Shown: positions 44,234 to 54,081 of the stretch, one piece after another
Layout: each line of letters begins with the position of its first letter
Numbering within the stretch: the stretch's first letter is position 1
Origin: Clostridium sporogenes
GTDB lineage: Bacteria > Bacillota > Clostridia > Clostridiales > Clostridiaceae
DNA: 64,000 nucleotides
Assembly: GCF_001020205.1 (NCBI RefSeq)
Contig: NZ_CP011663.1
Location: forward strand, 620,001-684,000
Direction of reading: 5' to 3'
Notes under the pieces: generated by a model
What the model saw: the letters and a program-made list of their open reading frames with translations, nothing else
Database searches by the model: none
Told to the model about the DNA's origin: nothing
Position numbers and translations under genes: made by a program

Positions 44234-45316
44234 TTGATTGAGGTAATGGTTCAATTAAAAAATGTTAGTAAAAAATTCTTGGAGAATAATTCTTTAGCTG
44301 TTGATAAAGTTTCTCTAGAAATAAACAAAGGAGAATTTTTAACTATTTTAGGTCCAAGTGGATGTGGTAAAACAACAACATTAAGAATGATAGCAGGTTT
44401 TGAAGACCAAAGTGATGGATTAATTTTCATAGATGGTGAAGAAATTTCAAAGATGCCTGCATATAAGAGATGTGTTAACACTGTATTTCAAAGTTATGCA
44501 TTATTTCCACATATGAATATTTTTGAAAATGTAGCTTTTGGGTTAAAGGTTAAAAATGTACCAGAAAGTCAAATCAAAGAAAGAGTAACAGAAATGTTAA
44601 AGATGGTGCAGCTTGAAGGGTATGAGAATAGAATGCCAAGTGAACTCTCCGGTGGGCAAAAGCAAAGGGTGGCTATAGCAAGAGCTGTTATAAATAATCC
44701 TAAGGTGCTTTTATTAGATGAGCCTTTAGGAGCATTAGATTTAAAGCTTAGAAAACAAATGCAACTAGAGCTAAAACAACTTCAAAGAAAGTTAGGGATA
44801 ACTTTTATTTATGTAACCCATGATCAAGAGGAGGCATTAACTATGTCAGATAGGATTGTGGTTATGAATAAAGGCGTTATAGAACATGTTGGAACCCCAG
44901 CGGATATATATGAAAGACCAAAAACTAAGTTTGTTGCAAACTTTATTGGAGAAACTAACTTATTTGAAGGGAAAATTTTGGAGAAGGATAATAATAAATA
45001 TCTATTAGATGAAGATGACGGAGAAGAAATTTTAATAACTGAATCTCCTACATCTATGACACAGGAAGTGTGCCTTGCTATTAGACCAGAGAGAATCAAA
45101 CTTTCCAATAATGTGGATAATGGAATGGTAGGAATAAGAGTAAGTGTTAAAGAAAGAATTTATAATGGATCTGTGATTAAAACCGTTGTTGTTACCCAAA
45201 ATGGAAGAGAGTTTGTGGTATCAGAGCCTATAAGTGATGTGTATTCTCTAGATAACCACAACGAAAATTATGTGTTTGCCACATGGAATCCTAAACATGC
45301 TGTGGTGATGCACTAA
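44234..45316 (+). CDS. potA: spermidine/putrescine ABC transporter ATPase PotA
   Basis: 360 aa. ABC ATPase of the PotA/MalK type: Walker A GPSGCGKTTTLR, Q-loop, signature LSGGQKQRVAIA, Walker B VLLLDEPLGALD, switch THDQEEA, then a C-terminal TOBE domain (about 260-350; EVCLAIRPERIKLS). The start was set at TTG 44234 after AGAGGTGA; GTG 44225 and ATG 44246 are alternatives. It overlaps potB by one base. Energises polyamine uptake through PotB, PotC and PotD. Confidence 0.95.
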   Translation: MIEVMVQLKNVSKKFLENNSLAVDKVSLEINKGEFLTILGPSGCGKTTTLRMIAGFEDQSDGLIFIDGEEISKMPAYKRCVNTVFQSYALFPHMNIFENVAFGLKVKNVPESQIKERVTEMLKMVQLEGYENRMPSELSGGQKQRVAIARAVINNPKVLLLDEPLGALDLKLRKQMQLELKQLQRKLGITFIYVTHDQEEALTMSDRIVVMNKGVIEHVGTPADIYERPKTKFVANFIGETNLFEGKILEKDNNKYLLDEDDGEEILITESPTSMTQEVCLAIRPERIKLSNNVDNGMVGIRVSVKERIYNGSVIKTVVVTQNGREFVVSEPISDVYSLDNHNENYVFATWNPKHAVVMH

Positions 45317-46278
45317 TGTGGGGGAAATTTAGCAATGCTTTTTCAAATATTTTTAAAAAGCAATTGCATAATAAAAATACGGATATTATTTTAAAAGAAG
45401 ACAAAGACGGAATAAAAGGTAAAGTAAAAAAATTCACCCCTATATTTAAAACAGTGGGGCCCGTTGCCCTATGGCTCATTACATTTTTTATTGTTCCCTT
45501 ACTTCTTGTATTAGTGGTTAGTTTTTTATCAAGAGGTGAATATGGAGACGTAAGATTACCTTTCACACTAAAAAATTATAAAAGGCTTATGGATCCTATG
45601 TACGGACAAATTTTGATTAAAACTTTAATAATTTCTATTAGTACTACTTTAGGGTGTTTGCTTATAGGTTATCCCTTTGCATATTTTATTGGAAGAGCAA
45701 ATAAAAAACATAGAGGACTATTATTATTATTAGTTATATTACCTTTTTGGACTAATTCTTTAGTACGTACTTATGCATGGATAATACTTTTAAAGACAGA
45801 GGGAGTAATTAATACATATCTTATGAGATTTGGACTAATTGATGCTCCAATGCAAATGCTTTATACAGATGGTGCTGTATTTATAGGAATGCTTTATATA
45901 ATGCTACCTTTTATGGTGCTACCTATTTATACTTCCATAGAAAAATTAGATATGAGTTATATAGAAGCTGCCAATGATCTTGGAGCATCACCTTACAAAA
46001 CCTTTAAAGAAATAACATTACCTTTAACTCTACCGGGTATTATAGCAGGGTGTATGCTTGTATTTATACCAACCTTAGGTTATTTCTTTATATCTGATTT
46101 AATGGGTGGAAGTAAAACTATGTTAATTTCAAACCTAATTAAAAATCAATTTTTAACCTCTAGAGATTGGCCCTTTGGTTCAGCTATAGCAGTAATATTA
46201 ATTATTTTAATGCTTATAGCTATAGGTTTTTATTTTAAAGGAAATAAACCAAAGAAGGGAACAAAGGAGGTTAGCTAA
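45316..46278 (+). CDS. potB: spermidine/putrescine ABC permease PotB
   Basis: 320 aa, six hydrophobic helices. An unusual hydrophilic N-terminal extension of about 45 residues precedes TM1 (GPVALWLITFFIVPLLLVLV). The EAA loop is IEAANDLGASPYKTFKEITLPLTLPG, which contacts PotA. Overlaps potA and the fused potCD gene by one base each (TAATG), so all three are translationally coupled. Forms the channel together with PotC. Confidence 0.94.
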   Translation: MWGKFSNAFSNIFKKQLHNKNTDIILKEDKDGIKGKVKKFTPIFKTVGPVALWLITFFIVPLLLVLVVSFLSRGEYGDVRLPFTLKNYKRLMDPMYGQILIKTLIISISTTLGCLLIGYPFAYFIGRANKKHRGLLLLLVILPFWTNSLVRTYAWIILLKTEGVINTYLMRFGLIDAPMQMLYTDGAVFIGMLYIMLPFMVLPIYTSIEKLDMSYIEAANDLGASPYKTFKEITLPLTLPGIIAGCMLVFIPTLGYFFISDLMGGSKTMLISNLIKNQFLTSRDWPFGSAIAVILIILMLIAIGFYFKGNKPKKGTKEVS

Positions 46279-48122
46279 TGATGAAAAACAATAAAGGGTT
46301 ACTAAGTAAAATATATGCAACTTTAGTTTATATTTTTTTATATTTGCCAATCTTCGTTCTAGTAGTATTTTCTTTTAATAAGTCTAAACTAAATGCTACC
46401 TTTACAGGCTTTACACTAGATTGGTATAAAAATTTAATAAATAATACTCAGATATTAGAAGCATTAAAAAACAGTTTAATAATAGCTTTTATAAGTACTT
46501 TTTTTGCAGTAATTATAGGAACTTTAGCTGCTATAGGTATGTATAGATATAAATTTAAGGGGAAAAGAGCTATGGAGGGACTACTTTATATTCCAGTAGT
46601 TATTCCTGAAATAGTTATGGGCATATCCATGCTTGCTTTTTTCTCTTCACTTAATTTGCCCGCAGGACTTATAACTTTAATACTTGCTCATATAACTTTT
46701 TGTATTTCCTACGTTATTATAGTAGTGAGAGCTAGGTTAGATGGATTTGATTCTGCACTAGAAGAGGCAGCTCAAGATTTAGGTGCTACACCTTGGCAGA
46801 CTTTGACTAAGGTTACACTGCCTGTAATATCACCGGGGATTATATCAGGAGCACTGCTTGCTTTTACACTATCTTTAGATGATGTTATTATAAGTTTTTT
46901 TGCGGCAGGACCGGATAGTAATACCTTTCCACTTAAAATATTTTCTATGGTTAAGTTTGGCGTAACCCCTGAAATAAACGCATTATCTACTGTGATGATG
47001 GTATTTACTTTAAGTATGGTAGTTATAGCTGAAGGTATAAGAAGAAATATGCTTAAAAATAAAAAAGTAAAAAAAGCACTATCTTTTATAGTAATACTAC
47101 TAATGGTTACTGGGATTGGCTTTACTATTTTCGGCAATACATCTAAAACAGAAAAGCAAGTGTTAAATATATTCAATTGGTCAGAATTTTTACCACAGTC
47201 TGTTATTGAACAGTTTGAAAAAGAGTACAATGTAAAGGTAAATTATTCTACTTTTTCTTCTAATGAAGAAATGCTTGCAAAATTAATGGGAGGCAATGTG
47301 CCTTATGATTTAGTAGTTACCAGTGATTATGCTATTGAAATAATGACTAAACAAAAATTAGTTCAACCAATAGACAAAAATAATGTTCCGAACTTAGCTA
47401 ATATAGATAAAAATGTACTTGATTTAGCCTTTGATCCTAAAAATACTTATAGCTTACCTTATATGTGGGGAGGCAACAATATAGTAATAGATAAGACTAA
47501 AATAACTAAAAAAATTACTTCTTTTGATGATCTATGGGATAGCCAGTTTAAAAATTCTATGGTAATTTTGGATGATCCAAGGGTTATGATAGGCTTAGCA
47601 CTACAAAAGAATGGATACTCTATAAATACCAAAAATCCAAAGGAACTTCAAAAGGCTAAAGAGGATTTAATAAAATTAATGCCAAATGTAAAAGCCTTTG
47701 ATAGTGAATCACCAAAGACTTTACTTATAAATGGAGAGGCTTCTATAGGATATGTATGGGGAACAGAAGCATATCTTGCTAAACTTGAAAACCCTAATTT
47801 AGAAGTAGTTTTAACAAAAGAAGGAGTAATTCCTCAATATGATAACTTTGTAATACCTAAAAAGGCTAAGAATAAAAAATTAGCAGAGGAATTTATAAAC
47901 TTCATATATAAACCTGAAGTAAGTGCCCAAGTGTCTGAAGAATTTCCTTATGCAAATCCAAATAAGGCAGCATATCCTTTAATGGATAAAGATAAACTAA
48001 ATGATATAGCCGTTTATCCACCAAGAGAAGCGGTAGAAGGAAATGAGCTTATTAAGGATGTAGGTGAAACTACAAAATTATATGATGACATATGGACTGA
48101 AATTAAAAATAGTAAAAAATAA
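46278..48122 (+). CDS. potCD: PotC-PotD fusion: polyamine permease joined to substrate-binding protein
   Basis: 614 aa. Residues about 1-265 are PotC: six helices and the EAA loop EEAAQDLGATPWQTLTKVTLPV. A last hydrophobic segment (ALSFIVILLMVTGIGFTIFG, about 268-287) links to a PotD domain (about 295-614) starting LNIFNWSEFLPQSVIEQFEK. This places the binding domain outside, tethered to the permease. Aromatic/acidic pocket residues include NWSEF, TSDYAIE, YMWGGNN, GYVWGTEA and the acidic CYPPREAVEG-like region near the end. The fusion replaces a separate lipoprotein PotD. Confidence 0.95.
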   Translation: MMKNNKGLLSKIYATLVYIFLYLPIFVLVVFSFNKSKLNATFTGFTLDWYKNLINNTQILEALKNSLIIAFISTFFAVIIGTLAAIGMYRYKFKGKRAMEGLLYIPVVIPEIVMGISMLAFFSSLNLPAGLITLILAHITFCISYVIIVVRARLDGFDSALEEAAQDLGATPWQTLTKVTLPVISPGIISGALLAFTLSLDDVIISFFAAGPDSNTFPLKIFSMVKFGVTPEINALSTVMMVFTLSMVVIAEGIRRNMLKNKKVKKALSFIVILLMVTGIGFTIFGNTSKTEKQVLNIFNWSEFLPQSVIEQFEKEYNVKVNYSTFSSNEEMLAKLMGGNVPYDLVVTSDYAIEIMTKQKLVQPIDKNNVPNLANIDKNVLDLAFDPKNTYSLPYMWGGNNIVIDKTKITKKITSFDDLWDSQFKNSMVILDDPRVMIGLALQKNGYSINTKNPKELQKAKEDLIKLMPNVKAFDSESPKTLLINGEASIGYVWGTEAYLAKLENPNLEVVLTKEGVIPQYDNFVIPKKAKNKKLAEEFINFIYKPEVSAQVSEEFPYANPNKAAYPLMDKDKLNDIAVYPPREAVEGNELIKDVGETTKLYDDIWTEIKNSKK

Positions 48123-48198
48123 ATACAGTTAAATTTTAGGTATAATTTTAAGAAACTTGTTTAAAATAAAATAGATTTAATTTAAAAGCCGTAAATAT

Positions 48199-48303
48199 AA
48201 AAGCACTAAAAAGTGGATAGTTAAGAGTTAAGGAAGAAATTTTTAAATTTTGATTAAACAAAGTTTAAGTAAAACTTCCATAACTAAAAACTATTCACTT
48301 TTA
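48199..48303. repeat. R5 short intergenic inverted repeat, copy 2
   Basis: AGTGGATAGTTAAGAGTTA pairs imperfectly with TAACTAAAAACTATTCACT across about 60 bases. It resembles the element at 3333-3440. It may serve as 3' end of the pot operon. Confidence 0.55.
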
Positions 48304-48468
48304 ATTTTGAGTTTTAGAGATGCCTTATCAGTTTTATAAAGAATCAGATTAATATTTAATTACTCTAGATCAAATTAAATATAAATAGGTTGTCTTGAAA
48401 CTCAATTATTAATTCTATATTATGATTAATATTTTTATCTTACTATTAGTATGATAAAATTTTAAATT

Positions 48469-49338
48469 CTAATAGTTTTTAAAGTTCTTGTAATAATCCT
48501 TAGGAGAGATTCCGTAGGCTTTTTTAAATGCACGTATAAAACTTGAATAGTCCCCAAATCCACACTTTATATATACTTCTGTAATCTTGTGTCCTTTTAT
48601 TATAAGAGACTTAGAAAAAGTTAAACGTTTTTGCTGTATATATTTATGAACAGTATAGCCTGTTTGGGATTTAAATTTGTGCATAAGATAATATTTATTT
48701 ATAAAAAATTTAGAGGATAAAGTATCTATAGATAGATTCTCTTGAAGATTTTCTTTTATATAATTTATAATTTCTTCTATTTGTTTATCATATTCTATAT
48801 CATTTTTTTCTATGTGGTTTGTATTTTTCATAAATAATCTATTTAGGTATACCATTAATTGAATAAATAAAGAATTTTTTAATACAATATTGCCGAATTC
48901 CTTATCTTTTGTAGCAGATTCAAGAGAAAATAAAGTATGTTTTATTAAAGAAATATTATGTTCTTCCATACGGAAGAGATTAATTTTAAGCTTAGAAGAT
49001 AATTGAAAGCAAGTAAGCAAGTTGCTGTTATTTTTATTATGCATTTCTAAAAATTTTGAATTAACCCATATTATTATCCTTTCATAGGGTTCATCATTAT
49101 TTATTATAACTTTATGTAGATCATTACTGCTTACAAAAAGTATATCCCAGGGTTTCAGTTTATAAGCCTTTCCTTCTATAAGATAACTAACATTACCAGA
49201 TATAAAAACGATTATTTTGTTAAAGTCATGATAATGAAGTTTAAATTCCATATCTTTTTTATCTTTTAAATGAAAAAATCTAAAATCTTCTTTTAAATAT
49301 CCTCTCTTTATATTTGATGAGGAGTTTTTTATATCCAT
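48469..49338 (-). CDS. AraC-family transcriptional regulator
   Basis: 289 aa. N-terminal cupin-like sensor (about 20-130: FRFFHLKDKKDMEFKLHYHD, GNVSYLIEGKAYKLKPWDIL) and a C-terminal double helix-turn-helix (about 185-285: LSIDTLSSKFFINKYYLMHK, GYTVHKYIQQKRL, VYIKCGFGDYSSFIRAFKKAYG). The CGFGDYSSFIRAFKK segment is the family signature. Divergent from the dicarboxylate symporter at 49483, which is a likely target. Its ligand is unknown. Confidence 0.93.
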   Translation of the reverse strand: MDIKNSSSNIKRGYLKEDFRFFHLKDKKDMEFKLHYHDFNKIIVFISGNVSYLIEGKAYKLKPWDILFVSSNDLHKVIINNDEPYERIIIWVNSKFLEMHNKNNSNLLTCFQLSSKLKINLFRMEEHNISLIKHTLFSLESATKDKEFGNIVLKNSLFIQLMVYLNRLFMKNTNHIEKNDIEYDKQIEEIINYIKENLQENLSIDTLSSKFFINKYYLMHKFKSQTGYTVHKYIQQKRLTFSKSLIIKGHKITEVYIKCGFGDYSSFIRAFKKAYGISPKDYYKNFKNY

Positions 49339-49482
49339 TATTATCCCATCCTTAAAATTTATATATATATTATAGCAGTTTTTGCAATATTAATAGCAGT
49401 TTTAGCAATAAAAATAGTAAAAATTATATATATAATATATTATAGATTTTATAAAGTTATGTATAAATTTGGGGGAGATAAA

Positions 49483-50733
49483 ATGAAACTATGGGAAAAT
49501 TATAAATGGTCTATAATATTACTGATTTTTGTAATTGTAGGAGGGATAGTTGGATTAATTATAGGACCGAGAGCTGAAGTAGTGGAACCTTTAGGTAATT
49601 TATTTTTAAATCTAATGTTTACTGCAATTGTACCCTTAGTATTTTTTAGTGTGGCTTCAGCCATTGCTAATATGGCTAATATGAAAAGATTAGGAAAGAT
49701 TTTATTAAGTGTATTTATAGTATTTACTTTTACCGCATTAATTGCAGCTGTAATTGGTGTTATAGGAACTTTAATAATAAACCCCACAAAGGGAGTAGAT
49801 CCTTCTACTATGCAAAAGATAATGGCAAATACAGTTAACGAAGTTCAAAATAAAGAAAAGGTAAGTATGTTACAACAGATTGTAAATACAGTTACAGTAT
49901 CGGATTTTGCATTATTATTTTCTAGAAAAAATATGTTACAGATTATTATATTTTCAATAATCTTTGGTATTTCTACAGCTATGGTGGGAGAAAAGGGTAA
50001 ACCCGTTGCAAAGTTTTTAGAAGCTGGTTCAACTGTAATGATAAAAATGATAGATATAATAATGTATACAGCACCAATAGGACTTGGTTGCTATTTTGCT
50101 TCAGTAATAGGACAGCTTGGACCACAAATAATTGAAGGATATGTGAGAGTATTTATATTATATTTGGTACTTACTTTGGTATATTATTTTATTATGTTTA
50201 CTATATATGCATATATGGCAGCAGGAAAAACAGGGGTAAAAGTATTTTGGAAAAATGCATTAGCACCTTCAATAACATCTCTTGCTACTTGCTCTAGTGC
50301 AGCATCTATTCCTGTTAATTTAGAAAGTACAAAAAATATGGGGGTACCAAAGGATATTAGAGAGACAGTTATACCACTAGGAGCAAACACTCATAAAGAT
50401 GGATCTGTTATAGGTGGAGTTTTAAAAATAACTTTTTTACTTGGATTATTTGGTCATGATATGACTAGTTTTAAGGCAATAATTACAATAATTATAGTGT
50501 CCTATTTAATAGGAGCTGTTATGGGAGCTATTCCTGGCGGAGGACTTATAGGTGCTATGCTCATTATAAGCATATACGGTTTTGCCCCTGAAGTTTTAGG
50601 AATAGTGGCAGTTATAAGCACTATAATAGATGCTCCAGCAACCTTATTAAATTCTACAGGAAATACAGTATGCGCTATGATGATAACAAGGCTTGTGGAA
50701 GGAAAGGATTGGGTTGAGAAAATTACAGCTTAG
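49483..50733 (+). CDS. dicarboxylate/amino acid:cation symporter
   Basis: 416 aa, DAACS family (GltP/SstT-like). Eight membrane helices plus two re-entrant hairpins. Signature ATCSSAASIPVNLESTKNMG (HP1 tip), GANTHKDGSVIGGVLKITFL in TM7 region, IGAVMGAIPGGGLIGAMLII (HP2), and IIDAPATLLNSTGNTVCAM with the substrate-binding TM8 Asp/Asn. Start set at ATG 49483 after GGGGGAGA. The divergent AraC-type regulator likely controls it. Substrate is a Na+- or H+-coupled acidic or neutral amino acid or dicarboxylate; the exact one is not resolved. A partial R2 repeat follows. Confidence 0.92.
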   Translation: MKLWENYKWSIILLIFVIVGGIVGLIIGPRAEVVEPLGNLFLNLMFTAIVPLVFFSVASAIANMANMKRLGKILLSVFIVFTFTALIAAVIGVIGTLIINPTKGVDPSTMQKIMANTVNEVQNKEKVSMLQQIVNTVTVSDFALLFSRKNMLQIIIFSIIFGISTAMVGEKGKPVAKFLEAGSTVMIKMIDIIMYTAPIGLGCYFASVIGQLGPQIIEGYVRVFILYLVLTLVYYFIMFTIYAYMAAGKTGVKVFWKNALAPSITSLATCSSAASIPVNLESTKNMGVPKDIRETVIPLGANTHKDGSVIGGVLKITFLLGLFGHDMTSFKAIITIIIVSYLIGAVMGAIPGGGLIGAMLIISIYGFAPEVLGIVAVISTIIDAPATLLNSTGNTVCAMMITRLVEGKDWVEKITA

Positions 50734-50735
50734 AA

Positions 50736-50776
50736 GAAAGTTATACTACAGCCTATTAAAAGGGATATGAACAGCT
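50736..50776 (+). repeat. R2 repeat, left-end fragment
   Basis: AAAGTTATACTACAGCCTATTAAAAGGGATATG matches the R2 left end at 22155-22190 in short blocks (CAGCCTATTAAAA, GGGATATG). The rest of the element is absent. Confidence 0.55.
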
Positions 50777-50856
50777 TTAAAATATAAAATAATATAACAC
50801 ATCTTTAAATATTAATCATAATATGCTATTGGAGTATAATTTTAGGAGGAATTTTA

Positions 50857-51576
50857 GTGTACATTATGCCAAGAGGTGAAATTCCAATGATGAATAATAT
50901 ACAATTCCAAGAAGCATTGGAGGAAATTAAAAGAGCAGTTCAGCATGAGAGAAAAGATGAATTATTTAATGAGTACCTTATAAATATTGCTCCTACCAGG
51001 GAAGAAGAGAAAATTATAGAGTCTATAAGAGATGATGAGTATAGGCATAATAAATTGCTTAGAAGAATTTATATGGATTTTACAGGAATGGAAGTACCTA
51101 TTGATGAGGAAGAAACTATTGCAAACCCAGAAAACTATTTAGATGGTATTAAAAAAGCTTTATTTAGAAAACTAAGAACAATAGAAAAATATAGAGCTTG
51201 GAATAGAGGACCTTACAAAGACATGGTGTCTAATATAATTACAGATGAGATAAAGCACTCATCAAAGTATAATTATTTATTTGCATTAAATAGTAATATG
51301 AAGGTTATGGATATGAATAGAAGCCCTGTGCAGGATACTTCTAAATTCACACCAGACGATTGGGTAAGATATATAACTCCATTAGTAAATCGAGCTTTAG
51401 CAGAAGCTAAGGCAGGAATTAACCCTGAACATTTATATCAGGAATTTATTTTAGCGGGTGTACTTGTTGGACTTGGAAAGACTCCACAGGAAGCCATCGA
51501 TCAGGTTGAGGAATGGGAAAATACAGGTGAATCACAGTTGCTTGCAAAAAGTAAAATGGCAAGAGGGTTTTATTAA
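50857..51576 (+). CDS. ferritin-like domain protein
   Basis: 239 aa. Four-helix ferritin-like bundle (about residues 15-150): FQEALEEIKRAVQHERKDEL, PTREEEKIIESIRDDEYRHN, with acidic and His ligand candidates in the ExxH-like motifs DDEYRHN and TDEIKHSSKYN. The pair suggests a diiron or dimetal site. A C-terminal region (about 165-239: FTPDDWVRYITPLVNRALAE) is a separate helical domain not part of ferritin. Start GTG, AGGAGGAATTTTA upstream. A paralog converges from 52492 on the other strand with a different C-terminal domain. Likely oxygen or peroxide related, but no function is established. Confidence 0.82.
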   Translation: MYIMPRGEIPMMNNIQFQEALEEIKRAVQHERKDELFNEYLINIAPTREEEKIIESIRDDEYRHNKLLRRIYMDFTGMEVPIDEEETIANPENYLDGIKKALFRKLRTIEKYRAWNRGPYKDMVSNIITDEIKHSSKYNYLFALNSNMKVMDMNRSPVQDTSKFTPDDWVRYITPLVNRALAEAKAGINPEHLYQEFILAGVLVGLGKTPQEAIDQVEEWENTGESQLLAKSKMARGFY

Positions 51577-51600
51577 TAAATTAAAAGTCTCAAAAGTAAT

Positions 51601-51640
51601 AAAAGGCGATACCATTAAAATGGGATATCGCTTTTTATGT
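51601..51640. terminator. shared terminator of the two ferritin-like genes
   Basis: AAAAGGCGATACCATT pairs with AATGGGATATCGCTTTTT (two mismatches), T5 on the plus strand. Confidence 0.75.
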
Positions 51641-51658
51641 TTCAGAGTTTTTTTATAA

Positions 51659-52492
51659 TTATTCTTTAAGTATTCCCACTTTAGGTAGTTTTTCTAGTTT
51701 GCTTGATATTCCATGGCAGGTCTGAAATTCTGAAGTTAAGTTTTTACCAGCGGTTAAGCCATAGTGTTTTCCACCGCTCCATTTTGATATATTAGTCACA
51801 TCATATACAATTCCATTAACTGCTACATAAGCCGGTTTTCCCATGGTACCGTCATATTGAGCAAGTTCATTTAAAGTAAATTTCCTTGTTTCCCTACAAT
51901 CATTTAAATTAAATCTTTCTTTACTAAAATCAGTATCAAGGTATTTAGCAACTTGAAGTGCTTCATCAGTTGTAAATTTAGTTTTAGAAGAGGAAGTAGT
52001 ATCTTTATATTTCATCAAATGTAGATTAAGAATGCAATTATATTTATAATTATGATTTAATTCATTGGTAAGTATTTTAGATATTATATCTTTATGATAC
52101 TTATTTGGGATAAATGTTATAATATTTTTATACAGTTCTATGGAAGCTAATTGATGAAATTTAGCTTGCTTAATTCCATCAATATAGGATTTAGGTTTTT
52201 TAAAACTTTTATTTGGTTGTAAATATACATTTTCTCCAGTATAAAATGTATATATTTTTCTAAAGAATTTATTATGTTTTCTTTCATCCTCTCTTATTCT
52301 ATCAATGATATTTTTTTCTTTTTGAGTAGGTGCAACAGAAATAAGAAAATCATAAAAAAATTCCTGCTTTTTTTCAGCATGAATAGCTTTTTTTACTAGA
52401 AATAGAGTTTGGTTTAATGTTTGAAAGTAGTTGTGTATTGGATTATTTCCATAAAAATTATTTGGATTACAATAAGGCATAAAAAAATACAT
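51659..52492 (-). CDS. ferritin-like protein fused to a cytochrome b5-like heme domain
   Basis: 277 aa. The N-terminal part (about 15-150) is homologous to the gene at 50857: LVKKAIHAEKKQEFFYDFLI, APTQKEKNIIDRIREDERKH, LTNELNHNYKYN. The C-terminal part (about 195-277) is a cytochrome b5-like heme/steroid-binding domain: RKFTLNELAQYDGTMGKPAY, VAVNGIVYDVTN, KHYGLTAGKNLTSEF. Heme-ligand His candidates are KHYG and CHG. Ribosome binding site AGGAGGATAAT. A metal/heme fusion suggests electron transfer to or from the ferritin-like site. This combination is unusual. Confidence 0.85.
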   Translation of the reverse strand: MYFFMPYCNPNNFYGNNPIHNYFQTLNQTLFLVKKAIHAEKKQEFFYDFLISVAPTQKEKNIIDRIREDERKHNKFFRKIYTFYTGENVYLQPNKSFKKPKSYIDGIKQAKFHQLASIELYKNIITFIPNKYHKDIISKILTNELNHNYKYNCILNLHLMKYKDTTSSSKTKFTTDEALQVAKYLDTDFSKERFNLNDCRETRKFTLNELAQYDGTMGKPAYVAVNGIVYDVTNISKWSGGKHYGLTAGKNLTSEFQTCHGISSKLEKLPKVGILKE

Positions 52493-52754
52493 ATTATCCT
52501 CCTAAAAATATAATACACTATATTTTATGTAATGAATTATAGGTTAAATACTGTTATAAGTAAAAATATATATTATATTGAATATATATTTTTATATGGA
52601 TATAATTAAAATATTGCTAAGTAGAAATTTATAAAATATTACAGAGAATAAAGATATGGGATGAAAATATAAACAAGAATAAATTATTCTCATTAATAAA
52701 CTGAAATAATTGTGATTTATGGTCCATTTTATATATTTTATGAGGAGGTAAAAA

Positions 52755-53759
52755 ATGTCTGAACGCAGTATTTCAAATAAAGATCTTACTTTATTTTTGT
52801 TGATAACATTTGGGTTTACTATAGTTATGGGGATTGCTATGGCATTCGCATATAATAAATATACAGTAGATGCTTTCCCTTTAGTGCAGATGTATTATCC
52901 AGCTATGGGTGTTATAATAGCGTTATTGTTAAACAAGAAGAGGCGTAAAGATTTGCCAATAAAATTTTATGGAACTTATTTGTTTTTTACTATTACCTCA
53001 GTTTTATATCTTTTAATACAGATATTTGTATTTCAGAAAGATCCAGGCGGATATATGGAATACTGGACTGTTATAGGAAGTTTTGCTTTAATCGTTATGT
53101 ATTTTTCAGATGAAAAATGCAAGATAGACGCTTTTGGATTGGGAGTTAATAAAAATTCTAAGAAATCTATTAGCTATACTTTACTATTTGTTATTTTATA
53201 TCTATGTGTAAGCTTTTTAGGAGAACTTATTTTTGGTAGTGTTAAAGAATTTATTACTCCTTTTACAAATCAAAAAACATTGGTAGGATTATTTTTATTA
53301 CCTTTTTTATTTCCACTTTCATTCATTATATTTTTAGGTGAAGAATATGGATGGAGATATTTTCTTCAAACTGCTCTTCAGGAAAGATTAGGTAAACGAA
53401 ATGGGGTAATACTTCTAGGATTTATTTGGGGTATATGGCATTTACCATTGAACTTATTTTACTATAGTCCAAGAACTTCATTTTATTCTGTTATAAATCA
53501 ATTAATTGTTTGTATTGGTTATGGTATATTCTTTGGGTTTGTCTATATGAAGACGAAAAGTATATGGGTTGTTTCTATAATTCATTTTATCAACAATGAG
53601 CTTAGTTTTATTCTCTCAGGGAGCGCGGGAGCCGATGTTGTTCTTAGTGGAAAATTAGTCTTAGGAAATTTATTCTGTATTTCTATAGTATACGTACCTT
53701 TCTTATTCACTAAGGAATATGGAAAAACAGAAACCAAAGTTTCTAACTATAATGCTTAA
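52755..53759 (+). CDS. CPBP-family intramembrane metalloprotease
   Basis: 334 aa with about eight hydrophobic helices. Family motifs: GEEYGWRYFLQ (EExxxR) near residue 196, FIWGIWHLPL (FxxxH) near residue 225, and HFINNELSF (HxxxN/B type) near 275. CPBP/Abi proteases act in prenyl-type processing, bacteriocin self-immunity or maturation in Firmicutes. No bacteriocin gene is adjacent; the RiPP locus is 6 kb downstream. Monocistronic with a terminator at 53874. The substrate is unknown. Confidence 0.88.
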   Translation: MSERSISNKDLTLFLLITFGFTIVMGIAMAFAYNKYTVDAFPLVQMYYPAMGVIIALLLNKKRRKDLPIKFYGTYLFFTITSVLYLLIQIFVFQKDPGGYMEYWTVIGSFALIVMYFSDEKCKIDAFGLGVNKNSKKSISYTLLFVILYLCVSFLGELIFGSVKEFITPFTNQKTLVGLFLLPFLFPLSFIIFLGEEYGWRYFLQTALQERLGKRNGVILLGFIWGIWHLPLNLFYYSPRTSFYSVINQLIVCIGYGIFFGFVYMKTKSIWVVSIIHFINNELSFILSGSAGADVVLSGKLVLGNLFCISIVYVPFLFTKEYGKTETKVSNYNA

Positions 53760-53873
53760 TTAGAAATTTTTAGTTTTTAGCTATTTTTATAAAGTAAAGG
53801 TATTCTATAAAATTAAATTGGCACTTAGTAAACATTTGTAAAGATATAACTTAGTAAAGACTAGTGAATTTGA

Positions 53874-53921
53874 TTTTACTACTTAATATATTTAAAGTGA
53901 TAAATATATTAAGTAGTAAAA
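53874..53921. terminator. 21-bp perfect hairpin
   Basis: TTTTACTACTTAATATATTTA and its exact complement separated by six bases; no long T run on either side. It lies 115 bases after the CPBP gene. Confidence 0.6.
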
Positions 53922-54081
53922 TTTAGATTAATATGCTTTCCTTAAAGTAAATAGATTAAAAAATAAAAATCTATTGTTGAAAAAGGTACATATCAGATTT
54001 GAATAATACGGTGTTTTAGTAAATTTGTGTTTTGGGTTATGTCATTAAATAGGAATATTTCTATATTTGTTAGTTTTTTAA

